In this document: positions 1-9,639 of the stretch, one piece after another
How positions within the stretch are numbered: position 1 is the first letter of the stretch
How the letters are laid out: every line of letters begins with the position of its first letter
From: Aurantimonas sp. HBX-1
Lineage (GTDB): Bacteria; Pseudomonadota; Alphaproteobacteria; Rhizobiales; Rhizobiaceae
Assembly (NCBI RefSeq): GCF_021391535.1
Contig: NZ_CP090066.1
Location: 3,919,501-3,983,500 of the forward strand
Reading direction: 5' to 3'
Length of the DNA: 64,000 nt
Notes under the pieces: generated by a model
Seen by the model: only the letters and a program-made list of their open reading frames with translations
The model's database searches: none
Told to the model about the DNA's origin: nothing
Program-made: the position numbers and the translations under genes

Positions 1-20
1 GAGACTTGGCTGATCTGTTG

Positions 21-1859
21 ATGGCCGACCCCGCCGACCCGTCCGTGCTCCGGTTCCTCGAGGGCGACGGCGAGGTCCGCCGGCTGATGCGCCACCGCGA
101 CTGGTCCACATCGCCGCTCGGCGAACCGGCGACATGGCCGTCCTCGCTGCGCAGCGCCATCGGCCTGATACTCGACTCGGGCCTGCCGATGTTCGTGGCC
201 TGGGGTCCGGGGCTCGGCTTCCTCTACAACGACGCCTATTCCCGCATCCTCGGCAACAAGCACCCGACCGGGCTCGGGCAGCCCTTTCAGGCGGTCTGGC
301 CGGAGATCTGGGCCGATGTCGGGCCGCTGGTCGACAAGGCGCTCCGCGGCGAGGCGACGATGCTCGAGAACTGGCCGCTGGTGGTGAACCGCTACGGCCA
401 CGACGAAAAGGCCTATTTCACCTTCTCCTATTCCCCCATCCGGGACGAGAACGGCACCGTTCGCGGCATGCTGTGCGGCGTCTCCGAGACCACCGGCCAG
501 ATGGAAGCCGAACACCAGCTGCGCGAGAGCGAGGCGCGCTTCCGCAGCATGGCCGACAGCGCTCCGATGATGATCTGGGTGACCGGGCCCGACGGCTCCT
601 GCAGCTACCTCAACCAGCCGTGGTACGAATATACCGGCCAGACCGAGCAGGAAGGCGAGGGCTACGGCTGGCTGAACACGACGCATCCCGACGACCGCGA
701 GGAGGCCGAACGGGCCTTCCATGCCGCCAACGCGGCGCGGGTGCCGTTTCGCGTGGAGTACCGGCTGCGGCGGCGCGACGGCGCCTATCGCTGGGCGATC
801 GACGCGGCCCGCCCGCGCTTCGCCGAGGACGGCAGCTATCTCGGTTATGTCGGCTGCGTCATCGACATCGACGAACGACGCGAGGCGGAGAACGCGCTGC
901 GCGAGAGCGAGGACAACTATCGCCACGTCGTCGAGCTCAACCCGCAGACGACGTGGACGGCGGGACCGGGCGGCCAGATCGACCGGGTGGCGGAGCGCTG
1001 GCGCGAATGGACTGGCACCAGCGGCCTCGGCGCGTCCTGGGGCGACGTCCTGCACCCGGAGGACCTGGAGCCCTCGATCGCCGCCTGGCGGAAGGCCCTG
1101 GCCACGGGCGTGCCCTACGATGTCGAGCATCGCGCCCGGATGGTCTCGGGCCGCTATCACTGGATGCACTCGCGCGCCTATCCGCGGCGCGACGCCGAGG
1201 GGCGGATCGTGCGCTGGTACGGCTCGACCGAGGACATCCACGGCCGCAAGGTCGGCGAGGAACACCTCCATCTGATGATCAACGAGCTGAACCACCGGGT
1301 GAAGAACTCCCTCGCCACGGTCCAGGCGATCGCCTCGCAGACCTTTCGCAACCCGGTCTCATGGGAGCACGCGCGGCAGGATTTCTCGCATCGCCTGCTC
1401 GCCCTGGCGCGCGCCCACGACGTGCTGACCGAGGCGAGCTGGAGCGGCGCGACGCTGCAGGCGGTGGTCGACCGTGCACTGGCGGCGCATCGCGGGCCCG
1501 ATGGCGGTCAGATCTCCGCCGACGGCCCGCTGGTCAACCTGACCCCGAAGACCGCGCTGGCGCTTTCCCTGGCGCTCCACGAGCTGTGCACCAACGCGTC
1601 GAAATACGGCGCCCTGTCGGTCGAGCATGGCCGGGTGGAGATCACCTGGACCGAATCCGGACCGCCGACCAACCGTCGGCTGCTGATGACCTGGCGCGAG
1701 ATCGGCGGCCCGCCGGTGAGCGTGCCGACCCGCAAGGGCTTCGGCACCAGGCTGATCGAGAAGAGCCTCGCCGGCGAGCTCGACGGGGTGGTTGCCCTGT
1801 CCTTCGAGCCGGACGGCGTCGTCTGCCGGATCGACGTGCCCTCGGCCGGCAGCGCATAG
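21..1859 (+). CDS. PAS-domain HWE-family sensor histidine kinase
   Basis: Cytoplasmic sensor kinase of about 612 residues. I see no transmembrane segment. An N-terminal PAS/GAF-like region (about 5-160) is followed by two PAS domains (about 165-290 and 291-415), each introduced by an LRESE-type linker. The kinase core starts at the H-box NELNHRVKNSLA, with the likely phosphorylated His near residue 425. The N-box LHELCTNASKYG carries the extra His, and TWREIGG is the W-x-E motif; together these define the HWE class. The core ends with GFGTRLIEKSL. ATG at 21 is a plausible start, but a TTG at 6 is in frame and the frame is open to the window edge, so the true start could lie upstream. HWE kinases usually phosphorylate stand-alone receivers such as PhyR; no receiver lies nearby. 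addB follows 64 bp downstream. Confidence 0.9.
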   Translation: MADPADPSVLRFLEGDGEVRRLMRHRDWSTSPLGEPATWPSSLRSAIGLILDSGLPMFVAWGPGLGFLYNDAYSRILGNKHPTGLGQPFQAVWPEIWADVGPLVDKALRGEATMLENWPLVVNRYGHDEKAYFTFSYSPIRDENGTVRGMLCGVSETTGQMEAEHQLRESEARFRSMADSAPMMIWVTGPDGSCSYLNQPWYEYTGQTEQEGEGYGWLNTTHPDDREEAERAFHAANAARVPFRVEYRLRRRDGAYRWAIDAARPRFAEDGSYLGYVGCVIDIDERREAENALRESEDNYRHVVELNPQTTWTAGPGGQIDRVAERWREWTGTSGLGASWGDVLHPEDLEPSIAAWRKALATGVPYDVEHRARMVSGRYHWMHSRAYPRRDAEGRIVRWYGSTEDIHGRKVGEEHLHLMINELNHRVKNSLATVQAIASQTFRNPVSWEHARQDFSHRLLALARAHDVLTEASWSGATLQAVVDRALAAHRGPDGGQISADGPLVNLTPKTALALSLALHELCTNASKYGALSVEHGRVEITWTESGPPTNRRLLMTWREIGGPPVSVPTRKGFGTRLIEKSLAGELDGVVALSFEPDGVVCRIDVPSAGSA

Positions 1860-1923
1860 GCCGGCATCCCGCCGGCGCCGGCGGACCGGTGCGAATCGCC
1901 GATCGCGCCTGTAGACTCGCGCG

Positions 1924-4900
1924 ATGAACGCCAACATCCTGTCGATCCCGCCCGGCCGGCCCTTCCTGCCGACCCTCGCCGACAGCCTGCTGGCCGGCCG
2001 CATCGTCCCGTCGTTTTCCTACCGGGGCGATCCGCTGGCGCTCGCGGACGTGACCATCTACGTGCCGACGCGCCGCGCCGCGCGGGCGCTCGCCGGGGAA
2101 TTCTCGCGGGCGCTCGGCAAGGGCAGCGCGATCCTTCCCGCCATCCGGCCGATCGGCGAGAGCGACGCTGCCGACCTCTTCGCCGCGCCGCAGGAACGCC
2201 CCACCCTGCTGCCGGTGATGGACGAGCTGACCCGGCGGCTGCATCTGGCGCGCCTCGCCCGGCACTGGCGCGCCGCCACCGCCGCCAGCGAGCGCCAGGC
2301 GCTCGGCCTCGAGGCGCCGGTGCTGCCGGCCTCGGCGGCGGACGCGCTGTGGCTCGCCGGCGATCTCGGCACGCTGCTCGACGAGGTCGAGACGGAGGGG
2401 ACGTCGCTGGCCGGCATCGCCGCGCTGGCGCCGGACGACCTCGCCGACTGGTGGCGCCTGACCCTGCAGTTCCTGGCGATCGTCACCGAACACTGGCCGG
2501 CGCTGCTGGCCGAACAGGGCCGCGTCAGCGAGGCCGCGGCGCGCAATGCCTGGCTGCGCGGCGAGGCCGAACGGCTGCGGCGGGACGGCGCGCGCGGGCC
2601 GGTGATCCTCGCCGGCTCGACCGCCACGGCGCCGGCGACTCTGGAGCTGATGCATGCCATCGCCCATCTGGAGCAGGGCGCGCTGGTGCTGCCGGGCCTC
2701 GACCGGCACCTGCCGCCCGCGACCTTCGACGCGATCGCAAGGGATGCCTCGATCGCCGCGCCCGGCCACCCGCAATACGGCCTGAAGTCGATCCTCGACC
2801 GCTTCGCCCGCGCCCCGGCAAGCGTCGAACATCTCGCAGCCGGCGAGGATCCGGCGCTGGCGGCGCGCGAGGCCTTCGTCGCCGACGCGCTGCGCCCGGC
2901 CGAGACGACGGACGCCTGGGCGGAGGGAAGCCTCAAGCACGGGCCAGAGGCGCTCGACGGCATGGCGCTGGTCGAGGCCGAGGACGAGCGCGAAGAGGCG
3001 ATGGCGATCGCCTGCGCCATGCGCGACGCGCTCGCCGACCCGCAGGCGACGGCGGCGCTGATCACGCCGGACCGCAACCTCGCCCGCCGCGTCGTCTCGG
3101 AACTGTCGCGCTTCGGCATCGCGGCGAACGATTCCGCCGGCCGGCCGCTCTCGGCGACCGCGCCCGGAACGCTGGCGGCGACCGCCATCGAGGTGGCGCT
3201 GAAGCCGGGCGATCCGATCGCGCTCGTCGCGCTGCTCAAGCATCCGCTGACCCGGCTCGGCATGGACGCGGGCGAGGCACGGCGCGCGGCCCGCGCGATC
3301 GAGCTGATCGCGCTGCGCGGTTCGGTCGGCGTCGCCGACGGCGCAAAGCTCGCCGCGGTCCAGGCGGCAAGGCGCAAGGCGCTGGAAGAGCATCCCCGCC
3401 GCTACGCCCGCCCGGTGCGGCAGGTGAGCGCCGCCGAGCGCGATCTCGCGGACACGATGGCGCAGCGGCTGGAGGAAGCGCTGGCGCCGCTGGTGACGCT
3501 GCGGTCCGCGAGCGGCGAGCTCGCCGACTATGCGCTGGCGATCACGCTCTGCCTCGAGGCGCTGGCGCGCTCGCCGACGGGCAGCGCCGAGGAACTCTAT
3601 GCCGGCGAGGCCGGGCAGGCGCTGGCGGGCTTCCTCTCCGGCCTGGTGCAGGCGCCCCGCACCGGCTTCGACTTCGCGGCGGCCGAGCTGCCCGACGTGG
3701 TGGCGGCGCTGATGGCCGGCGAGACGGTGCGGCCGCGTGGCGGCCTGTCGGCGCGGGCCTTCGTCTGGGGCACGCTGGAGGCGCGGCTGCAGCATGTCGA
3801 CGTGGCGGTGCTCGGCGGCCTCAACGAAGGCACCTGGCCGGCAGGGGCCCGCTCAGGTGCGTTTCTCTCCCGGGTGATGCGGCGCGAGATCGCGCTCGAT
3901 CCGCCGGAGCGCCGGATCGGCCTTGCCGCGCATGATTTCTGGATGGCGATGGGCACCCGGCGGGTGATCCTGTCGCGGGCGCGCCGGTCCGGCGGCGCGC
4001 CCGCGATCGCGTCGCGCTGGCTGCAGCGGCTGCTGACCCTCGCCGGCCCGGAGGGCGCCGACCGCCTCGTCCGCGAGGGCGAGACCTTCCTCGTCCACGC
4101 GCGCGACCTCGACCGCACCGGGACCGCGGCGCGCGTCGCGCGGCCGACCCCGCGCCCGCCGCTGGCCGATCGTCCGACCAGGTATCGCATCACCGATGTC
4201 GAGACGCTGATCCGCGACCCCTACGCCATCCACGCCCGCGACATATTGCGGCTGGAGAAGCTGCCGGAGCTGATGCGCGACCCGCATGCGGCCGAGCGCG
4301 GCAACCTTTTCCACGAGATCCTCGGCGGGTTCGTGATCGAGGGGAACGATCCGGAGGCGGAGGACGCCGTCGCCGAACTCCTCGCCATCGCCCGCGAGGC
4401 CTTCGAGGCGGAAGCGCTGCCGGCCGACATCCATGCCGTCTGGTGGCCGCGCATGGAGACGCTGGCGACGAACTACATCGTCTGGGAGCGCGAGCGCGGG
4501 GCCAATGTGGCGGAGCGTCATGCCGAGATCGCAGGATCGCAGGAACTGCCCGGGCTTTCGACGACCCTCACCGGCCGCGCCGACCGGATCGACCTGATGC
4601 GCGACGGCTCGACCGAGATCATCGACTTCAAGACCGGCACCACCCCCTCGGTGTCGCAGGCGCGCGCGCTCCTGGCGCCGCAGCTGCCGCTGGAGGGCGC
4701 CATGGCCAAGCGCGGCGGCTTCGGCGAGGCGGCGACGGCGACCCGCATCGCCGACCTCGTCTATGTCCGGCTGCGCGAGCGCGCGGTCCATGGAGAACGC
4801 CTCGGCACCGACGGCGGCAAGAACGGCGAACCGGTCGATCCCGACGCGCTGAGCGAGGAGGCCTTCGCCAAGCTGCTCGGCCTCGCCGCCGCCTACCGGC

Positions 4901-5034
4901 AGGAGACGACGCCGTTCACGTCGCGGGTGCGGCCGTTCCTCGCCGGCGACATGTCGGGCCCCTACGACCATCTGGCGCGGGCGCAGGAATGGGCGATCGG
5001 TATGGATGAACCCGGCGAGGAGGGCACGTCATGA
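1924..5034 (+). CDS. addB: double-strand break repair protein AddB
   Basis: Large subunit (1036 residues) of the AddAB helicase-nuclease, the alphaproteobacterial counterpart of RecBCD that resects double-strand breaks for RecA. The N-terminus has the degenerate helicase-like fold (VTIYVPTRRAARALAGEF) without a canonical Walker A, as usual in alphaproteobacterial AddB. The C-terminal PD-(D/E)XK nuclease is recognised from GRADRIDLM and EIIDFKTG (near residues 885-905), followed by the conserved QLPLEG. The length fits the family. The stop overlaps the addA start by four bases (ATGA), so the two subunits are probably translationally coupled. Cells act on linear DNA ends in the cytoplasm with AddA. 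Confidence 0.96.
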   Translation: MNANILSIPPGRPFLPTLADSLLAGRIVPSFSYRGDPLALADVTIYVPTRRAARALAGEFSRALGKGSAILPAIRPIGESDAADLFAAPQERPTLLPVMDELTRRLHLARLARHWRAATAASERQALGLEAPVLPASAADALWLAGDLGTLLDEVETEGTSLAGIAALAPDDLADWWRLTLQFLAIVTEHWPALLAEQGRVSEAAARNAWLRGEAERLRRDGARGPVILAGSTATAPATLELMHAIAHLEQGALVLPGLDRHLPPATFDAIARDASIAAPGHPQYGLKSILDRFARAPASVEHLAAGEDPALAAREAFVADALRPAETTDAWAEGSLKHGPEALDGMALVEAEDEREEAMAIACAMRDALADPQATAALITPDRNLARRVVSELSRFGIAANDSAGRPLSATAPGTLAATAIEVALKPGDPIALVALLKHPLTRLGMDAGEARRAARAIELIALRGSVGVADGAKLAAVQAARRKALEEHPRRYARPVRQVSAAERDLADTMAQRLEEALAPLVTLRSASGELADYALAITLCLEALARSPTGSAEELYAGEAGQALAGFLSGLVQAPRTGFDFAAAELPDVVAALMAGETVRPRGGLSARAFVWGTLEARLQHVDVAVLGGLNEGTWPAGARSGAFLSRVMRREIALDPPERRIGLAAHDFWMAMGTRRVILSRARRSGGAPAIASRWLQRLLTLAGPEGADRLVREGETFLVHARDLDRTGTAARVARPTPRPPLADRPTRYRITDVETLIRDPYAIHARDILRLEKLPELMRDPHAAERGNLFHEILGGFVIEGNDPEAEDAVAELLAIAREAFEAEALPADIHAVWWPRMETLATNYIVWERERGANVAERHAEIAGSQELPGLSTTLTGRADRIDLMRDGSTEIIDFKTGTTPSVSQARALLAPQLPLEGAMAKRGGFGEAATATRIADLVYVRLRERAVHGERLGTDGGKNGEPVDPDALSEEAFAKLLGLAAAYRQETTPFTSRVRPFLAGDMSGPYDHLARAQEWAIGMDEPGEEGTS

Positions 5035-8000
5035 GCGGCTTCGTCGGCATCGAGCAGACCCTCGCCACGCAGGCGCGCGCCGCCAACCCGACCCTTTCGG
5101 TGTTCGTGTCGGCGAATGCCGGCTCCGGCAAGACGCATGTGCTGACCGAGCGCGTGGTGCGTCTGCTGCTGTCCGGCGTCGAGCCGGCGCGCATCCTCTG
5201 CCTCACCTACACCAAGGCGGCGGCGGCGGAGATGTCGACCCGGGTCTTCGCGCGGCTCGCCCGCTGGGCGACAGCGGCGCCCGACGAGCTGGAGAAGGAG
5301 ATCGCCGCGCTCGACGGCAGTCGGCCGGACCCTGCGCGCGTCGCCGCGGCCCGGCGGCTGTTCGCGGAGGCGCTGGAGACGCCGGGCGGGCTGAAGATCC
5401 AGACCATCCACGCCTTCTGCGAGGCGATCCTCCACCAGTTTCCGCTCGAGGCGAACGTCCCCGGGCATTTCGAGGTGCTGGACGAGACCGAGAGCGCGGC
5501 GCTGCTCGGCGAGGCGCGGCGCCGGCTGATCACCGGCGCCAGCGCCACGCTGGCGAAGGACGATGCCGCGCAGCTGCTGGCCGAGGCCTTCGCCACGGCG
5601 CTGTCGCTGGCCGGCGAATGGGGCCTCGACCAGCTGATCGACGAGATCGTCCGCAAGCGCGACGCGATCCGCCGGCATGTCGACGAGGCCGGCGGCCTCA
5701 CCGGGGCGATCGACCTGCTGCGCCGGGCGCTCGGCGTTCCGTCCGACGCGGCGGAGGCGTCGATCCTCGCAGAGGCCTTCCCGGGCGACGGCTGGGACGA
5801 GACCTTCTGCCGCAAGCTCCTCGCCCTCGCCGGGACGAGCGACAAGCAGACCGACAGGACGCTCTGCGAGCGGCTGACGGCGTTACTCGACCCTTCGAAC
5901 GCGCTGGACCACGTCGGGCGCTACAACAAGCTCCGGACGATCTGCCTCACCCAGAAGGGCGCCCCCTGCAAACCCGGGAGCGTGGCGACCAAGGCGGTCA
6001 CGGACTTCATCGAGGACTTCGGCGACCGGCTGGAGCGCTTCCAGGCGCATCTCGCAGGCGTCGAGGACCGGCTTGCCTCGCTGCGCCTGTTCGAGGCAAG
6101 CCGCGCCGCGCTCGTGCTCGCCGACCGGCTGGAGCGCGACTATGCGCTGCTGAAGCGTCGCCGCGGCCGGCTGGATTTCGAGGATTTGATCGTGCGCACC
6201 GCCGATCTTCTGACCCGCTCGGAAGCTTCCTCCTGGGTGCACTACAAGCTCGACCAGGGCATCGACCACGTGCTGATCGACGAGGCGCAGGATACGAGTC
6301 CCCGGCAGTGGCAGGTGATGCGCCAGCTGGTCGACGAGTTCTTCGCCGGGGCGGGCGCGCGCAACGTGGCGCGCACCGTGTTCGCGGTCGGCGACGAGAA
6401 GCAGTCGATCTACTCCTTCCAGGGCGCCTCGCCGCGCATGTTCGGCGAGGAGCGCCGGGCGATGGCGCGTCGGGCCCGCGACGCCGGGGCGGCATTCGAG
6501 ACGGTGCGCCTCACCCAGTCCTTCCGCACGGCGGCGCCGGTGCTGGCGGCGGTCGACAAGGTGTTCGCCGACCCGCTCAACCGCAAGGGCGTCGCCTTCG
6601 ACGACGAGGTGCCGACGCATCACACGGCGCGTGGGCAAGCGCCCGGCCTGGTTGAGATCTGGCCGGCCTATGTCGCGGAGGCCCAGCCGGAATCGCGCGA
6701 CTGGCTGCAGCCGCTCGACCACGAGCCCGCCAACTCGCCCGCCAACCGCCTCGCCCGCCGGATCGCGGCGCAGATCGGCGCCTGGCTCGGCGACACGATC
6801 GCCCACAAGGGCGGCACCAAGCGTCTGTCGCCGGGCGATTTCATCGTGCTGGTGCGCAAGCGCTCGGTCTTCGTCGCGGCGATGGCCAAGGCGCTGCGCG
6901 ACGAGAAGATCGCGGTGGCGGGCGCCGACCGGCTGGTGATCACCGACCATATCGCGGTCAAGGACCTGATGGCGCTCGGCCGGACGGTGGCGAATTTCGA
7001 GGACGATCTGTCGCTCGCCGAGGTGCTGAAGTCGCCGCTGTTCGACTTCTCCGACGACGAACTGATGGCGCTCGCCTTGTCGCGCGAGGACTGGGAGCCG
7101 CTGTCGCTGGGGCTGCGGCGCCTCGCCGGGCCGGAAGGCCTGGTGCGGCTGCCGGAATTCGTGCCGGACGAGACCGCCGCGGCGTTCCTGGCCAAGGCGC
7201 GCGCGGCGCTCGCCCGGCTGGACACACTGCGCGACCGGGCCGGATTCGAGACGATCTTCGCCTTCTATGCGCGCATCCTCGGCCCGGAGGGGGGCCGCCG
7301 ACAGCTGACCGCCCGGCTCGGCTCCGACTCCGGCGAGGTGATCGACGCGTTTCTCGACCTTGCCCTGTCGGAGGAGGAGGCGGGCATGCCCGGCCTCGAC
7401 GCCTTCCTGTCGCGGCTCGCCTCGGCGCCGCCGGTGCTCAAGCGCGAGATGGACCAGGGCCGCGGCGCGGTGCGGATCATGACCACCCACGCCGCCAAGG
7501 GGCTGGAGGCGCCGGTAGTGTTCCTGGTCGATCCGGGCTCGGCGCCGTTCGTCCATGCCCATGGGGCGCGGCTGATGGAATGGCCCACCATGCCGGGGCT
7601 GCGGCCGGGCCAGGCGCCGGGCTTCGTCTGGCGCGCCGCCAAGGAGCTCGAGAACGGTGTCGTCGCCGAGCTGAAGGAAACCGAGAAGGAGCTGGCCGAG
7701 GAGGAATACCGTCGGCTGCTCTATGTCGGCATGACCCGCGCCGCCGACCGGCTGGTGATCTGCGGCACCGCCGGGACGCGCGGCCCCAACGAGGCGGCGT
7801 GGCTGCCACGCGTGCAGGCGGCGCTCGAGGCCGACTGCCGGCCGGTCGAGGATTCCGACGGCGCGGTCATCGCCTGGCGCTACGGCGACGACGGGCCGGC
7901 GGGCACGGTTTCGCAGGAAGGCCCCTCGGTCCAGCCGGACGCTGCCCCGGCGCGTCCGCTGGACCTGTCGCCGCTGCCGCCGGAGATCCTGCCGCCGCGG

Positions 8001-8711
8001 CCGCTGTCGCCGTCATCAGCCGGCGCGGCCACCGAGATCGAGCCCGTCGAGATGGCGGGGACCATCGATGCCGGATTCGTCTCGCCGGTGCTCGGCGCCG
8101 GCGAGACGCCGTCGCTGGCCATCCGCCGCGGCCTGATCGTCCACCGGCTGCTGCAGGTGCTGCCGGAGCTCGCGGCGGGCGAGCGGGAAGCGGCGGCCGA
8201 ACGCTTCGTCGCCGCGAGCGCCGACGACATGAGCCAAGGCGAGCAGGCGCGGCTCGTCGCCTCGGCGCTCGCCGTGCTGGAGGCGCCGGACTTCGCGCCG
8301 ATCTTCGCGCCCGGCAGCCGCGCCGAGGTCTCGGTCGTCGGCGAGATCCGCCTCGCCGGCCGCGCCTTCCGGGTCAACGGCACGATCGACCGGCTGGCGG
8401 TGACGCCGGAGGCGGTGCTGATCGTCGACTACAAGACCAACCGGCCGCCGCCGGCGACGCTGGCCGATGTGGCGCCGGCCTACGTGCTGCAGCTGGCGCT
8501 TTATCGCGAGATCCTGAAGCCGCTCTATCCGGACCGGCCGATCCTCGCGGCCCTGCTGTTCACCGAGGCGCCGCGGCTGATCCCGCTCGACGAGGCGACG
8601 ATGGAAGCCGCCATCGCGCGGCGATCCTCGGCCGATGTCGCCGAGCGCGGCGATCCGGCGGTCGTCGCCGCAGGGTCAACGGAACGTCAACCGAACGCCC
8701 CCGTCGCTTGA
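5031..8711 (+). CDS. addA: double-strand break repair helicase-nuclease AddA
   Basis: UvrD/RecB-like helicase-nuclease of 1226 residues, partner of AddB. All superfamily 1 motifs are visible: Walker A SANAGSGKT near residue 30, motif Ia LTYTKAAAAEM, motif II LIDEAQDTSP, motif III VGDEKQSIYSFQGA, motif IV LTQSFRT, motif V TTHAAKGLEAPVVF and motif VI RLLYVGMTRAADRL. The C-terminal RecB-type nuclease has VNGTIDRLAV and LIVDYKTNRPP. The start is the ATG within the ATGA overlap with addB. Its 3' end overlaps a probable trxA promoter. Identity is secure from the intact motif set and pairing. Confidence 0.97.
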   Translation: MSGFVGIEQTLATQARAANPTLSVFVSANAGSGKTHVLTERVVRLLLSGVEPARILCLTYTKAAAAEMSTRVFARLARWATAAPDELEKEIAALDGSRPDPARVAAARRLFAEALETPGGLKIQTIHAFCEAILHQFPLEANVPGHFEVLDETESAALLGEARRRLITGASATLAKDDAAQLLAEAFATALSLAGEWGLDQLIDEIVRKRDAIRRHVDEAGGLTGAIDLLRRALGVPSDAAEASILAEAFPGDGWDETFCRKLLALAGTSDKQTDRTLCERLTALLDPSNALDHVGRYNKLRTICLTQKGAPCKPGSVATKAVTDFIEDFGDRLERFQAHLAGVEDRLASLRLFEASRAALVLADRLERDYALLKRRRGRLDFEDLIVRTADLLTRSEASSWVHYKLDQGIDHVLIDEAQDTSPRQWQVMRQLVDEFFAGAGARNVARTVFAVGDEKQSIYSFQGASPRMFGEERRAMARRARDAGAAFETVRLTQSFRTAAPVLAAVDKVFADPLNRKGVAFDDEVPTHHTARGQAPGLVEIWPAYVAEAQPESRDWLQPLDHEPANSPANRLARRIAAQIGAWLGDTIAHKGGTKRLSPGDFIVLVRKRSVFVAAMAKALRDEKIAVAGADRLVITDHIAVKDLMALGRTVANFEDDLSLAEVLKSPLFDFSDDELMALALSREDWEPLSLGLRRLAGPEGLVRLPEFVPDETAAAFLAKARAALARLDTLRDRAGFETIFAFYARILGPEGGRRQLTARLGSDSGEVIDAFLDLALSEEEAGMPGLDAFLSRLASAPPVLKREMDQGRGAVRIMTTHAAKGLEAPVVFLVDPGSAPFVHAHGARLMEWPTMPGLRPGQAPGFVWRAAKELENGVVAELKETEKELAEEEYRRLLYVGMTRAADRLVICGTAGTRGPNEAAWLPRVQAALEADCRPVEDSDGAVIAWRYGDDGPAGTVSQEGPSVQPDAAPARPLDLSPLPPEILPPRPLSPSSAGAATEIEPVEMAGTIDAGFVSPVLGAGETPSLAIRRGLIVHRLLQVLPELAAGEREAAAERFVAASADDMSQGEQARLVASALAVLEAPDFAPIFAPGSRAEVSVVGEIRLAGRAFRVNGTIDRLAVTPEAVLIVDYKTNRPPPATLADVAPAYVLQLALYREILKPLYPDRPILAALLFTEAPRLIPLDEATMEAAIARRSSADVAERGDPAVVAAGSTERQPNAPVA

Positions 8712-8736
8712 TTTGCCGCTTACCGCCTTCTACCTA
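8708..8736 (+). promoter_or_regulatory. possible sigma-70 promoter of trxA
   Basis: TTGATT at 8708-8713 and TACCTA at 8731-8736 are separated by 17 bases. Initiation would fall about 23 bases before the trxA ATG. The -35 element overlaps the addA stop codon. The -10 match is weak, so this is tentative. Confidence 0.3.
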
Positions 8737-8765
8737 GGAAGAGAACTCGTTTGAGGAGCCGCCCG

Positions 8766-9083
8766 ATGGCCACGAAGAAAATCGATACCAACAATTTCAA
8801 GACCGACGTTCTGGAGAACGCCAAGCCGGTCGTCGTGGATTTCTGGGCGGAGTGGTGCGGCCCCTGCAAGATGATCGCGCCGGCGCTCGAGGAAATCTCC
8901 AACGAGATGCCGAACATTGAGGTCGCCAAGGTCAATATCGACGAGAACCCGGACATCGCGGCGAAGTTCGGCGTGCGGTCGATCCCGACGCTGATGCTGT
9001 TCAAGGACGGCAAGCCGGCCGCCATCCAGGTCGGCGCGCAGTCGAAGTCGAAGCTGGTCGACTGGATCAAGGGCGCTGCCTGA
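8766..9083 (+). CDS. trxA: thioredoxin TrxA
   Basis: Cytoplasmic thioredoxin of 105 residues, the general disulfide reductant kept reduced by thioredoxin reductase. The active site WAEWCGPCKMIAP lies near residues 25-37 and the cis-proline segment RSIPTLMLF near residue 75. The ATG at 8766 is preferred because MATKKID is a normal thioredoxin start and a GAGGAG ribosome-binding site lies just upstream; an in-frame TTG 15 bases earlier would place that site inside the gene. It follows addA by 54 bp, a linkage common in Hyphomicrobiales, and is closed by a strong terminator. Confidence 0.97.
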   Translation: MATKKIDTNNFKTDVLENAKPVVVDFWAEWCGPCKMIAPALEEISNEMPNIEVAKVNIDENPDIAAKFGVRSIPTLMLFKDGKPAAIQVGAQSKSKLVDWIKGAA

Positions 9084-9117
9084 GCGCCTTGCGACCACGC
9101 AAGCGTTTCACGTGAAT

Positions 9118-9153
9118 CAGAAAAGCCCGGGGCCGACGCTCCGGGCTTTTCTG
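9118..9153. terminator. bidirectional Rho-independent terminator between trxA and the cupin gene
   Basis: A perfect 13-bp inverted repeat, CAGAAAAGCCCGG / CCGGGCTTTTCTG, has a 10-base loop. Each arm contains a run of four A or T at its outer end, so either strand gives a GC stem ending in U4. It sits between the convergent trxA and cupin genes. Confidence 0.9.
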
Positions 9154-9186
9154 TATCTGGCCGCGCGATGCCTCGGGCCGCGGGTA

Positions 9187-9585
<399 letters not shown>

Positions 9586-9639
9586 GGCTCGGCTCCTTCG
9601 CCTGGTTGATCGCTGTTACAGACTTCGGGGCGTGCGCCC

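Noticed and set aside
1642..3795. A 717-codon open frame on the minus strand opposite addB
   Set aside because: Shadow of addB; composition typical of antisense GC-rich frames and no motif.
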